27,522 nt of DNA, from contig JBKCXU010000150.1 in the NCBI GenBank assembly GCA_046316025.1, positions 1 through 27,522 on the forward strand, read 5' to 3'. The stretch is from JAJTHJ01 sp046316025 (GTDB taxonomy: Bacteria > Pseudomonadota > Gammaproteobacteria > Burkholderiales > Burkholderiaceae_F). The notes below the pieces were generated by a model. The model did not search any database. It was given only the letters and a program-made list of their open reading frames with translations, and had not been told where the DNA came from. Positions 14,759 to 21,232 of the stretch are shown here, one piece after another. Position 1 is the stretch's first letter; every line of letters starts with the position of its first letter. A program made the translations under genes and the position numbers.

Positions 14759-15304
14759 ATGACCCGTTACGCGATGGCGATCGACACCCGGCTGTGCGTC
14801 GGCTGCAACGACTGCGTGGTCGCCTGCCAGACCGAAAACGACGTACCGCCCGGTTACTTCCGCGACTGGATCACGACCGAGGTGCGCGGAGCCTTTCCGA
14901 CCCCGTCGCTGGAGATCCGCTCCGAGCGCTGCAACCACTGCGAGAACCCGCCCTGCGTGCACGCCTGCCCGACCCGCGCCAGCCACGTGAGCGACCTGGG
15001 CGGCATCGTGATGGTCGACCACGACAAATGCATCGGCTGCAAGGCCTGTATGGTGGCCTGCCCGTACGGCGCGCGCTACATCCACCCTGACGGCTACGCC
15101 GACAAGTGCACCTTCTGTGCGCACCGCGTGCGCGAGGGCAAGGACCCGGCCTGTGTGGCCGTGTGCCCGACGCACGCGATGGTCTTCGGCGACCTCGACG
15201 ACCCGGCGAGCACGCTGCGCCACCTGCTGGGCTCGCGCCGCTGGCACACCCTGCTGCCCGAAGCCGGCACCCGGCCGCGGGTGTTCTATCTGACGCAGGT
15301 ATGA
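14759..15304 (+). CDS. Four-cluster iron-sulfur electron-transfer subunit (PsrB/PhsB-like)
   Basis: 181 residues with the complete 16-cysteine pattern for four [4Fe-4S] clusters: C13/C16/C19/C23, C58/C61/C66/C70, C91/C94/C97/C101 and C117/C120/C132/C136. In this family it passes electrons between the catalytic and membrane subunits. There is no signal peptide of its own, so it would be exported with the Tat-bearing catalytic subunit, as known for PsrB/DmsB-type proteins. It starts ten bases after the catalytic gene stop, with GAGGACG just upstream as ribosome site. The next gene in the complex lies ~310 bp away, separated by two palindromic repeats, an unusual gap for subunits of one enzyme. 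Confidence 0.93.
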   Translation: MTRYAMAIDTRLCVGCNDCVVACQTENDVPPGYFRDWITTEVRGAFPTPSLEIRSERCNHCENPPCVHACPTRASHVSDLGGIVMVDHDKCIGCKACMVACPYGARYIHPDGYADKCTFCAHRVREGKDPACVAVCPTHAMVFGDLDDPASTLRHLLGSRRWHTLLPEAGTRPRVFYLTQV

Positions 15305-15328
15305 AGACCGACCGTCAACCCGCAGCAT

Positions 15329-15396
15329 GTCGTTCCCGCGCAAGCGGGAACCCAGTCGGCGTCGCCCACTGGATGCCCGCTTGCGCGGGTATGACG
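15329..15396. repeat. CGTTCCCGC-family palindromic repeat inside the molybdoenzyme operon
   Basis: GTTCCCGC-GCAA-GCGGGAAC (15332-15351) is a perfect hairpin, followed by GCCCGC-TTGC-GCGGGT further right, with TGTCGTTCC and ATGACG-type ends. It lies in the gap between the iron-sulfur and NrfD subunit genes. Confidence 0.8.
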
Positions 15397-15468
15397 CGTC
15401 TTGCGGCGCATGCGCAAGGACTTCCCGTGGACGCGCTTCCGAGTATCTCGGCGTCGAGCGGCTGCCGG

Positions 15469-15570
15469 CGGTCTTCCCTCACCCCAACCCCTCTCCCGGG
15501 GGGAGAGGGGCTTCTTCAACCCTCTCCCCCCGGGAGAGGGTGGCGCGAAGCGCCGGGTGAGGGAAGACCG
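15469..15570. repeat. CCCTCACCC-family palindromic repeat, copy 2, inside the molybdoenzyme operon
   Basis: Perfect 16-bp outer arms CGGTCTTCCCTCACCC and GGGTGAGGGAAGACCG surround CCCCTCTCCC/GGGAGAGGGG, CCCTCTCCC/GGGAGAGGG and GGCGC-GAA-GCGCC hairpins. It is the inverse-oriented relative of 326-428. It ends 46 bp before the NrfD subunit start. Confidence 0.85.
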
Positions 15571-15616
15571 TCGCCACAGGGCGACTCGCTCCGATCACGG
15601 CTCCCAAGGACCCACC

Positions 15617-16660
15617 ATGCATGAACTGATCGTCAACCGCCGGCAGCCCGAAGTCGATCCGGTGCTGCACGCCTGGCGCTGGGAAATTCCGATCGATCTG
15701 TTCTTCGCCGCCGCGGTGGCGGGGATGATGGTGCTGGGCGGGCTGGCACTCGCGCGCGCGCTGCGCAACGAGCGCTTTCCGGTGCGCGTACATGCGCCGC
15801 TGCTTGCGTTTGCGCTGGTGCACATCTGCCTGATCGCGTTGTTCCTCGACCTGTCGCACAAGCTGTACGTGTGGCGCCTGTACACGACGCTGCAACCGGC
15901 CGCGCCGATGTCCTGGGGCTCGTGGGTACTGACCGGCAGCTACGTGCTGCTGGCAGCCACCGCGCTCGTCGATCTGCCCGCGCGCTGGCCGTGGCTGGCG
16001 CAGCGGGTGCCGGTGGTGGCGCGGGTTTGTGCCTGGCTAGTCGCGTCGCGCACGCGGCTGGCGTGGCTGGCCTGGGCCAACGTGGTCTTCGGCCTGACGC
16101 TTGCGCTCTACACCGGCGTGCTGCTGGCGACGATGGTCGCGCGCCCGCTGTGGAACAGCATGGTGCTGCCGCCGCTTTTTCTCGCCTCGGGGCTGGCCTC
16201 GGCGGCGGCGATCATGGCGCTGACTGCGCGCTTCGTGCCGCTGCGCGCGCAGGCGCCGACGTCGATGGTCGGCGGTTTCTTCAATGCGCTGATCGGGCCG
16301 GTGCCGGGCGGCGCGCGCAGCGACAGTGATGCCGGCTGGTTCACCCGTGCCGCGCTTGTCTTCCTGCTCGCGCAGTCGGTGTTGCTGGCGCTGCTGGCGA
16401 TCGGGCTCGCCACCAGTGGGGCCTCGCAGGCCGTCGCGCTGCAACTGATCTGGAGCGGGCCGTTCGCGGCGGCTTTTTGGTCGCTGGTGGTGGTCGCCGG
16501 GATCGCGCTGCCGGTGCTGTTGCTGGCCGGGGCGCGTCGCCTGCCGGCGCTCGCCACGCCCGTCGCGTTGGCGCTGTTGCTGGCCGGTGGGCTGGCGCTG
16601 CGCTGGGTGCTGGTCGATGCCGGGCAGGCCAGTCGTGTCGTTTCGGTCGCGGGCTTCTGA
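15617..16660 (+). CDS. NrfD/PsrC-family membrane quinone-interacting subunit
   Basis: 347 residues and strongly hydrophobic, with about nine to ten predicted membrane helices. The PMSWGSWVL block (~96-104) is the hallmark of NrfD/PsrC proteins. The N-terminal VDPVLHAWRWEIPIDLFF also fits. It anchors the complex and exchanges electrons with the quinone pool. ATG 15617 is preceded by AAGGACCC. It is probably cotranscribed with the two upstream subunits despite the intervening repeats, and is followed after 38 bp by the heme/rhodanese gene. Confidence 0.92.
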   Translation: MHELIVNRRQPEVDPVLHAWRWEIPIDLFFAAAVAGMMVLGGLALARALRNERFPVRVHAPLLAFALVHICLIALFLDLSHKLYVWRLYTTLQPAAPMSWGSWVLTGSYVLLAATALVDLPARWPWLAQRVPVVARVCAWLVASRTRLAWLAWANVVFGLTLALYTGVLLATMVARPLWNSMVLPPLFLASGLASAAAIMALTARFVPLRAQAPTSMVGGFFNALIGPVPGGARSDSDAGWFTRAALVFLLAQSVLLALLAIGLATSGASQAVALQLIWSGPFAAAFWSLVVVAGIALPVLLLAGARRLPALATPVALALLLAGGLALRWVLVDAGQASRVVSVAGF

Positions 16661-16698
16661 GCCGCGCGGCCTGTTTCTTTCGCAACAGGAGGTTGAAG

Positions 16699-18087
16699 AT
16701 GAAACGCAGTGTGTGGGCCACGGTGGCCGTCGTTCCGATGTTCGCGGCCGGTGCCGCATTGGCGCAAACGGCACCGGCGGCCAAGCCGACGATGCCCAAG
16801 GTATGCATGAACTGCCACAAGCCGGCGGCCAATACGGTGTCCGGTACCTTCGACAGCGTGGCGTTCAAGTCGCAGTCGTTGCAACTGGGGCTGGACGGTG
16901 CGACCGAGATCGTCCGCTTCGATCCCAAGACGCTGAAGGTGATCGACGCCGGCGACGCCAAGCCGGTCGACCATCTGCGCGAGGTCAAGAAGGGTCACGA
17001 GGCGCAGGTCGTCTACGCCGAGCGCGACGGCCAGAAGTGGGCGACCGAAGTCCGCTTCAAGGGCCCGATCAAACTCGCCAAGGACAAGCTGGCGGATTAC
17101 GCCTTCGTGCGCGACGTGGTGGACCGCGGCCCGGCGGCGAGCAAGGTTGTGCTGATCGACTCGCGCCCGCTGCCGCGCTTCCAGCAAGGCACGATCCCCG
17201 GGGCGATCAACCTGCCGTACCCGTCGTGGGACAAGTTCGTCAACCTGCTGCCGGCGGACAAGGCGACACCGATCGTCTTCTTCTGTCAGGGGCCGACCTG
17301 CCAGATGAGCCCGAGCTCGCTGCGCAAGGCCGAAGCGCTCGGCTACAAGGCCGCCAAGGTCTACCAGGCCGGCGTGCCCGAGTGGCAGACCAAGGACTAC
17401 CTGCTCACCAACCCGCGCTTCGTCAAGGAGGCGTACATCGACAAGGACATCCCGGCGGTGTTCGTCGATGCGCGCAATGTCGACAGTTCCACCGGCGGCC
17501 ACATCAAGGGCGCGGTGGCGCTGCCGCCTGCCGCGGCGGCCAAACTCAGCGCCAAGGATCTGCCCGATCCGAAGCTCGCCGCACCGTTCATCGTCTTCGA
17601 CGGCCGCGGCGGCGCAGAGTCGGTCGCCGGCGCGCGCGCGCTGATCAAGGCCGGCCAGACCAACGTGCAGGTGGTCGATGGCGGGCTGATCGGCTGGCAG
17701 GCGGCGGGCTTCCCGATCGAAGCCGGCGTGCCGGCGGCAACCAAGATCGCCTATGCACCCAAGCCGCGGCCCGGCTCGGTGCCGGCCGACGAGTTCACCA
17801 AGCTCGCGCAGAACACGCCGGCTGACGTGCTGATCCTCGACGTGCGCAACGCCGACGAAGCCAACGCCGGCATGATCAAGGGCGCCATCCTGATCCCCGA
17901 CGAAGAACTCGCCGCGCGCATCAAGGAACTACCCAAGGACAAGCGGATCGTCACCCACTGCGCCAGCGGCGTGCGGGCCGAGATGGCCTATCACAAGCTC
18001 AAGGATGCCGGCTACAAGGCGGGCTTCCTGAACGCCGACATCGAGATCGCCAAGGACGGATCGATCAAGGTGACGCCGAAGGGGTGA
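16699..18087 (+). CDS. Exported c-type heme protein with three rhodanese domains
   Basis: 462 residues. A Sec signal (~1-22, ALA-Q cleavage) leads into the periplasm. A CMNCH motif (C36, C39, H40) is a c-type heme site directly after cleavage. Three rhodanese folds follow: ~145-235 (FFCQGPTC, with C196 as the probable active cysteine and C201), ~250-345 (the loop is FDGRGGAES with no cysteine, so inactive), and ~365-455 (THCASGVRAE, active C421). Rhodaneses carry sulfane sulfur as a Cys persulfide. Joined to a heme and placed beside a sulfur-type molybdoenzyme, this protein could bind polysulfide or transfer sulfur and electrons. That role is inferred. ACAGGAGG 6-7 bases before the ATG is the strongest ribosome site seen in the window. 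It is the last clear member of the molybdoenzyme cluster. Confidence 0.9.
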   Translation: MKRSVWATVAVVPMFAAGAALAQTAPAAKPTMPKVCMNCHKPAANTVSGTFDSVAFKSQSLQLGLDGATEIVRFDPKTLKVIDAGDAKPVDHLREVKKGHEAQVVYAERDGQKWATEVRFKGPIKLAKDKLADYAFVRDVVDRGPAASKVVLIDSRPLPRFQQGTIPGAINLPYPSWDKFVNLLPADKATPIVFFCQGPTCQMSPSSLRKAEALGYKAAKVYQAGVPEWQTKDYLLTNPRFVKEAYIDKDIPAVFVDARNVDSSTGGHIKGAVALPPAAAAKLSAKDLPDPKLAAPFIVFDGRGGAESVAGARALIKAGQTNVQVVDGGLIGWQAAGFPIEAGVPAATKIAYAPKPRPGSVPADEFTKLAQNTPADVLILDVRNADEANAGMIKGAILIPDEELAARIKELPKDKRIVTHCASGVRAEMAYHKLKDAGYKAGFLNADIEIAKDGSIKVTPKG

Positions 18088-18103
18088 GCGGCGATCGGCG
18101 CAT

Positions 18104-18176
18104 CTCGTTCCAGACCGCAGACGAGGAGTCTCATCGTTGTGACCGACCGGGACTCCTCGCTGCGCTCGGAGTGACA
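18104..18176. repeat. Palindromic repeat of the GACTCCTCGCTGCGCTCGG type
   Basis: GACGAGGAGTCTC on the left pairs imperfectly with GGGACTCCTCGC on the right, and the right arm continues TGCGCTCGGAGTGACA. It is related to 7984-8055. It occupies the 271-bp gap after the rhodanese gene. The rest of that gap (18177-18350) holds only fragments of similar repeat (GTCGTTCCGAGCCACAGGCG) and no gene that I can see. Confidence 0.65.
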
Positions 18177-18358
18177 CAGGGCAGGCTGCGATGCTTGCGA
18201 CGGTACAGCGCGCCGGCGCCGCCAAGCCTTGTCGTTCCGAGCCACAGGCGATGAATCCTGGTGCCGCAACTCCGCTGGGTGACCGGCATCACACTGCGGC
18301 GCAACGGCGACGCCGAGAATCGAGCGCCACGGCCTTTGTCTGCAAGGGAGATTGAACG

Positions 18359-18919
18359 ATGAGTGTTGTCGCTTCCATGCCGCCCGCCGCCACCGCACCG
18401 CGCGCCACCAGCGCGCTGACCGGGCGCTTCATGAACCCGTATCTGGCCGGCTTTGGCCTGGGCCTCGTGCTGCTGGCCGCGTTCCTGATCATGGGGCGCG
18501 GGCTGGGCGCCACCGCCGCCTCGGCCTCGGTCGTCGCGTGGCTCACGGGCCTCGTCGCCCCCGAGTGGACGGCCAGCAACCCGGCACTGAAGAACTACGC
18601 CGCCGAGCCGCCGTGGATCAACTGGACGTTCTATCTGGTGGTCGCCGCCTTCGTCGGCGCGTGGGTGTCGGCCAAGCTCGCCGGGCGCATCCGCTGGCGG
18701 GTCGAGGGCGGCCCGCACGCCACGATCCAGATGCGCTACGCGCTGGCCTTTGCCGGCGGCGCAATCGCGGCGTTCGGTGCGCGTCTGGCCAAGGGCTGCA
18801 CCAGCGGCCAGGCACTGACCGGCGGCGCGCAACTGAACCTCGGCTCCTGGGTCTTCATGCTCGCGGTGTTTGCCGGCGCCTACGCGCTGGCGCTGCTGGT
18901 GCGGAGGGAATGGCGATGA
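18359..18919 (+). CDS. YeeE/YedE-family sulfur-transport half protein (first)
   Basis: 186 residues with about four to five membrane helices. The signature KGCTSGQALTGGAQL (Cys147) is the conserved cysteine block of the YeeE/YedE (sulphur transport, TsuA-like) family, in which reactive Cys relay a sulfur compound such as thiosulfate across the membrane. Full-length TsuA has both halves in one chain; here they are split over two genes. GGGAG precedes the ATG at 18359. It ends in an ATGA overlap with the second half, so the two are made in equal amounts and probably form a heterodimer. Selenium transport has been proposed for some YedE proteins and is worth weighing here given the nearby selC. 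Confidence 0.9.
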   Translation: MSVVASMPPAATAPRATSALTGRFMNPYLAGFGLGLVLLAAFLIMGRGLGATAASASVVAWLTGLVAPEWTASNPALKNYAAEPPWINWTFYLVVAAFVGAWVSAKLAGRIRWRVEGGPHATIQMRYALAFAGGAIAAFGARLAKGCTSGQALTGGAQLNLGSWVFMLAVFAGAYALALLVRREWR

Positions 18920-19509
18920 CTCTGCCTCTCTACGGTTTCGAGTTGATCGGTGATGGCACCGGCCTGCTGGTCGCGCTCGGGTTGGGCTTCGGCTTCGGCT
19001 GGTTTCTGGAGCGCGCGGGCTTTGGCAGCGGCTGCCGGCTGTGCGGGCAGTTCTATCTCTACGACATGACCGTGCTCAAGGTGATGTTCACCGCCATCGT
19101 CACCGCGGCGGTCGGGCTGTGGCTGTTCTCCACCGTCGGCTTGCTCGATCTCGAGTACGTCTACATGACACCCACCAGCCTTACTGCACAACTCGTCGGC
19201 GGCCTGCTGCTGGGTGCGGGCTTCATCATCGGCGGCTACTGCCCCGGCACGTCCGTCGTGGCGGGGGCGACGGGTGCCAAGGACGGCTTCGTCTTCGTCG
19301 GCGGTTTTGCCTTCGGCGTGTTCGTCTACGCGCTTTTCCCTGGCGTGGAAAACTGGGTCAATGCCAACAGCATCGGCGCAGTGACGCTGCCGCAGGTCTT
19401 CGGCATCTCCTACGGCCTGCTGGTGGCGATCCTCGTCGTTGCCGCGCTGGCCGCGTTTGCGGGTGCGGAGTGGAGCGAGCGGAAGTTCGCCCACTTGCGG
19501 CCGAAGTAG
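18916..19509 (+). CDS. YeeE/YedE-family sulfur-transport half protein (second)
   Basis: 197 residues and strongly hydrophobic (about five helices). Cys40 and Cys43 in GSGCRLCG and Cys109 in GGYCPGTS are the family's conserved cysteines. The sequence complements the partner gene, which overlaps its start. Of two in-frame ATGs, 18916 is favoured: GGAGG lies eight bases upstream, whereas the ATG at 18910 is only two bases from it. Likely role: membrane passage of a sulfur (or selenium) species, supplying the cytoplasmic DsrE/lipoyl-type proteins encoded just downstream. The cargo is inferred, not visible in the sequence. Confidence 0.9.
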   Translation: MTLPLYGFELIGDGTGLLVALGLGFGFGWFLERAGFGSGCRLCGQFYLYDMTVLKVMFTAIVTAAVGLWLFSTVGLLDLEYVYMTPTSLTAQLVGGLLLGAGFIIGGYCPGTSVVAGATGAKDGFVFVGGFAFGVFVYALFPGVENWVNANSIGAVTLPQVFGISYGLLVAILVVAALAAFAGAEWSERKFAHLRPK

Positions 19510-19653
19510 CCCGAGCGCGTCAGGCGCCATAGCCGTCGGGCCGCCTGCTGGGGGACTGCGTTTCCGTGGAGGTCGGCGTGCCGGGCAAGCGCCCTGCCGG
19601 ACGCGCTCTCGCCGCGACCATCGCTGTCGATACACTGCGCGCGCGGGCGACAA

Positions 19654-19746
19654 GGAAGAGTGCCGTGGCCCGGTGGTCCGGCCGGACTTCAAATCCGGTA
19701 GGGGTTGCCAGCAATCCCTGGTGGGTTCGACTCCCATACTCTTCCG
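19654..19746 (+). tRNA. selC: tRNA-Sec (anticodon TCA)
   Basis: 93 nt. An eight-base-pair acceptor stem, GGAAGAGT with ACTCTTCC, is typical of bacterial tRNA-Sec. The anticodon stem CCGGA/TCCGG closes loop CTTCAAA, giving TCA (19689-19691), which reads UGA. A long variable arm (GGGGTTGC/GCAATCCC) and the T arm GGGTTCGACTCCC follow. The overall pattern matches E. coli selC closely (GGACTTCAAATCC, GGTTCGACTCC). CCA is not encoded: after the discriminator G the sequence is CCCCA. A TACACT hexamer 18 bp upstream could be the -10. It implies the host inserts selenocysteine and should carry selA, selB and selD elsewhere; none is in this window, and no gene here shows an in-frame TGA. Confidence 0.96.
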
Positions 19747-19782
19747 CCCCAGGGCTGCGCCGCAGGCGCAATCCTGGGGCGG
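19744..19782 (+). terminator. Long hairpin directly after tRNA-Sec
   Basis: CCGCCCCAGG pairs perfectly with CCTGGGGCGG (10 bp), and an inner TGCGCC-GCA-GGCGCA hairpin stacks inside. The left arm starts within the tRNA acceptor 3' end, so folding would compete with the mature acceptor until processing. Its position suits termination of selC transcription. There is no T-run, but strong GC stems of this kind are common in this window. Confidence 0.6.
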
Positions 19783-19887
19783 GGCGCTGCGCGCCCGCCG
19801 TGATGAGGAACGAGTGGGCTGGGCTGGCCCCCTCGTGCTCCCCCAGCCTCGGTAAAGGCCACTACTAACGCGACCGATTGCCCGCGC

Positions 19888-20370
19888 ATGGACGAGCATC
19901 TCGATACCCTCCCCACCGATCTCCTCTACGCCCCCGAGCAGGACATGTGGGTGCGCCTCGAAGCCGACGGCAGCGCGCGCGTGGGTGCGACGCATCTGGT
20001 AGCGGCACACGGACAGTTCATGCTGTTCACTCCGCGGCCGGCGGACACGGTGGTCGAGCGCGACCGCTCGCTCGGCGTGATGGAAACCGCCAAGACCGCG
20101 GTGGCGATCCATGCGCCGATCTCCGGGCGCATCGTCGAGTTCAACCCCGCCGTGGTGGACGACGTGACGCTCATCGAGCGCGACCCCTATGGCGCGGGGT
20201 GGCTCTTCCGCCTCGCGCCCGCCGCGCTCGAGGCGGAGCGCGCGCAGTTGCAGGACGGCGCCTCGTACGCGGCGTGGCTCGCGCCGCGGCTGGCCGAGAA
20301 GCTCGCGCAAAAGCCGATCGACGACGAGTTCGCCGACGACCTGACGGTCGATCCGCACCGCGGCTATTGA
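19888..20370 (+). CDS. GcvH-like lipoyl-domain protein
   Basis: 160 residues. A lipoyl-carrier fold: LYAPEQDMWVRLEADGSARV at the N-terminus, then GVMETAKTAVAIHAPISG, where Lys69 aligns with the lipoylated lysine of glycine-cleavage H protein (ESVKAA-type site). Genuine GcvH is ~130 residues and sits with gcvT/gcvP; neither is here, and the tail (~110-160) is longer. GcvH-like proteins in sulfur-oxidising bacteria (LbpA of the sHdr system) carry sulfur on lipoate. The immediate DsrE neighbour makes a sulfur role more likely than glycine cleavage, but this is inference. No clear ribosome site precedes ATG 19888. Its stop overlaps the next start (TGATG). Confidence 0.85.
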   Translation: MDEHLDTLPTDLLYAPEQDMWVRLEADGSARVGATHLVAAHGQFMLFTPRPADTVVERDRSLGVMETAKTAVAIHAPISGRIVEFNPAVVDDVTLIERDPYGAGWLFRLAPAALEAERAQLQDGASYAAWLAPRLAEKLAQKPIDDEFADDLTVDPHRGY

Positions 20371-20759
20371 TGGAGTCCGTCCGGCGCGTCGTGCTCGTGC
20401 TCTGGTCCTGCGGGCCGACGCGCGCGGACGGCGCGCAACTCGCCGCCGCGCCCTTCGTCTACGCGCTCGCGGCGCGCGCGCTCGATCTGGAGGTGGAGAT
20501 GCACTTCACCGCCGACACGGTGCGCTGGCTGGTGCCGGAAGTGGCCGATGCGGCCTACACCGACGCCGCGCGCAGCAAGACGGTGCTCGACTTCATCCGC
20601 GAGGCGCACGCCGCCGGCGTAAAGCTCTACGCCTGCGCAATGGCGCTCAACGAACATGCCCGCGGCGCCGCGTTGATTGCCGAAGCCGAGGGCCTGGCAG
20701 GCGCCGCCACGGTGATGGCGGCCACCGTGCAGGCGGATACGCGCACGCTCGTCTTTTGA
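20370..20759 (+). CDS. DsrE-family sulfur-relay-like protein
   Basis: 129 residues with the alternating strand/helix of DsrE/DsrF-like proteins: RRVVLVLWSCG at the start, a FTADTV segment, and the conserved cysteine in KLYACAMAL (Cys89). A second Cys at 14 lies near the first strand. DsrE-type proteins carry or pass sulfane sulfur between persulfide enzymes. The gene starts inside the stop of the lipoyl-like gene and ends in the start of the GNAT gene (TGATG on both sides), so the three are strictly co-translated. This supports a complex or relay between lipoyl and DsrE proteins. Partner and substrate are unknown. Confidence 0.85.
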   Translation: MESVRRVVLVLWSCGPTRADGAQLAAAPFVYALAARALDLEVEMHFTADTVRWLVPEVADAAYTDAARSKTVLDFIREAHAAGVKLYACAMALNEHARGAALIAEAEGLAGAATVMAATVQADTRTLVF

Positions 20760-21232
20760 TGTGCCTCGTCCGACCCGCCACCGCCGCCGACCTCGACGTG
20801 CTGCTCGCGCTGATGCGCGACTTCTACGCCGAGTCGCCGTATCCGTTCGACGCGGCCAGTGCGCGCGATTCGTTTGCGACGCTGCTGGCCGCGCCCGAAC
20901 GCGGCCGCGTCTGGCTGGCGCTGGACGAGCAGGGTGCGGCCATCGGTCACGGGGTGCTGGCGCTGAATCACTCGATGGAGTACGGCGGACTCGCGGCCAT
21001 CATCGACGACCTGTACGTCCGCCCGCAGGAGCGGCGCCGCGGTGTGGCGCGGACGCTGCTCGATTCGCTGTTTGCAACCTGCCGCGCGCTCGGCTGCCGC
21101 GCGGTGCAGGTGGAAGTCGGCGCCGCCAACGCGCCGGCGCGCGCGCTGTACGCGCGCTACGGCCTGCGCCTGCCCGACGACGACCGCGTGCTGCTGACCG
21201 CCCGCCTCACGGCAGCCCTCACTGCGGCGTGA
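20759..21232 (+). CDS. GNAT-family N-acetyltransferase
   Basis: 157 residues. The acetyl-CoA binding motif lies at ~82-90 (RPQERRRGVARTLL), preceded by IDDLYV and followed by the usual VEVGAANAPARALYARYG. The N-terminal VRPATAADLDVLLALM is typical of the fold. It acetylates an amine (amino acid, small molecule or protein) from acetyl-CoA; the substrate is unclear. ATG 20759 overlaps the DsrE stop; a TTG codon one triplet earlier is less likely. Its 3' end overlaps the convergent TctC gene by 14 bp. Confidence 0.88.
   Translation: MCLVRPATAADLDVLLALMRDFYAESPYPFDAASARDSFATLLAAPERGRVWLALDEQGAAIGHGVLALNHSMEYGGLAAIIDDLYVRPQERRRGVARTLLDSLFATCRALGCRAVQVEVGAANAPARALYARYGLRLPDDDRVLLTARLTAALTAA

Noticed and set aside
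11725..14760. A ~1000-codon open frame on the minus strand opposite the molybdoenzyme
   Set aside because: Only its last 209 codons (the CDGSH protein) are real; the rest mirrors the plus-strand molybdoenzyme, whose cofactor motifs are intact. High GC makes long antisense frames common.
19654..19746. Genomic-island attachment site in selC
   Set aside because: selC is a classical integration site, but I see no integrase and no direct repeat of the tRNA 3' end downstream in this window.
19888..20370. Glycine-cleavage H protein (gcvH)
   Set aside because: No gcvT or gcvP nearby, longer tail and a coupled DsrE gene; kept as GcvH-like only.
12529..21232. A selenoprotein hidden by an in-frame TGA near selC
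   Set aside because: All genes around selC have complete domain ends and their conserved cysteines are encoded as Cys codons; no adjoining frame continues a family past a TGA.
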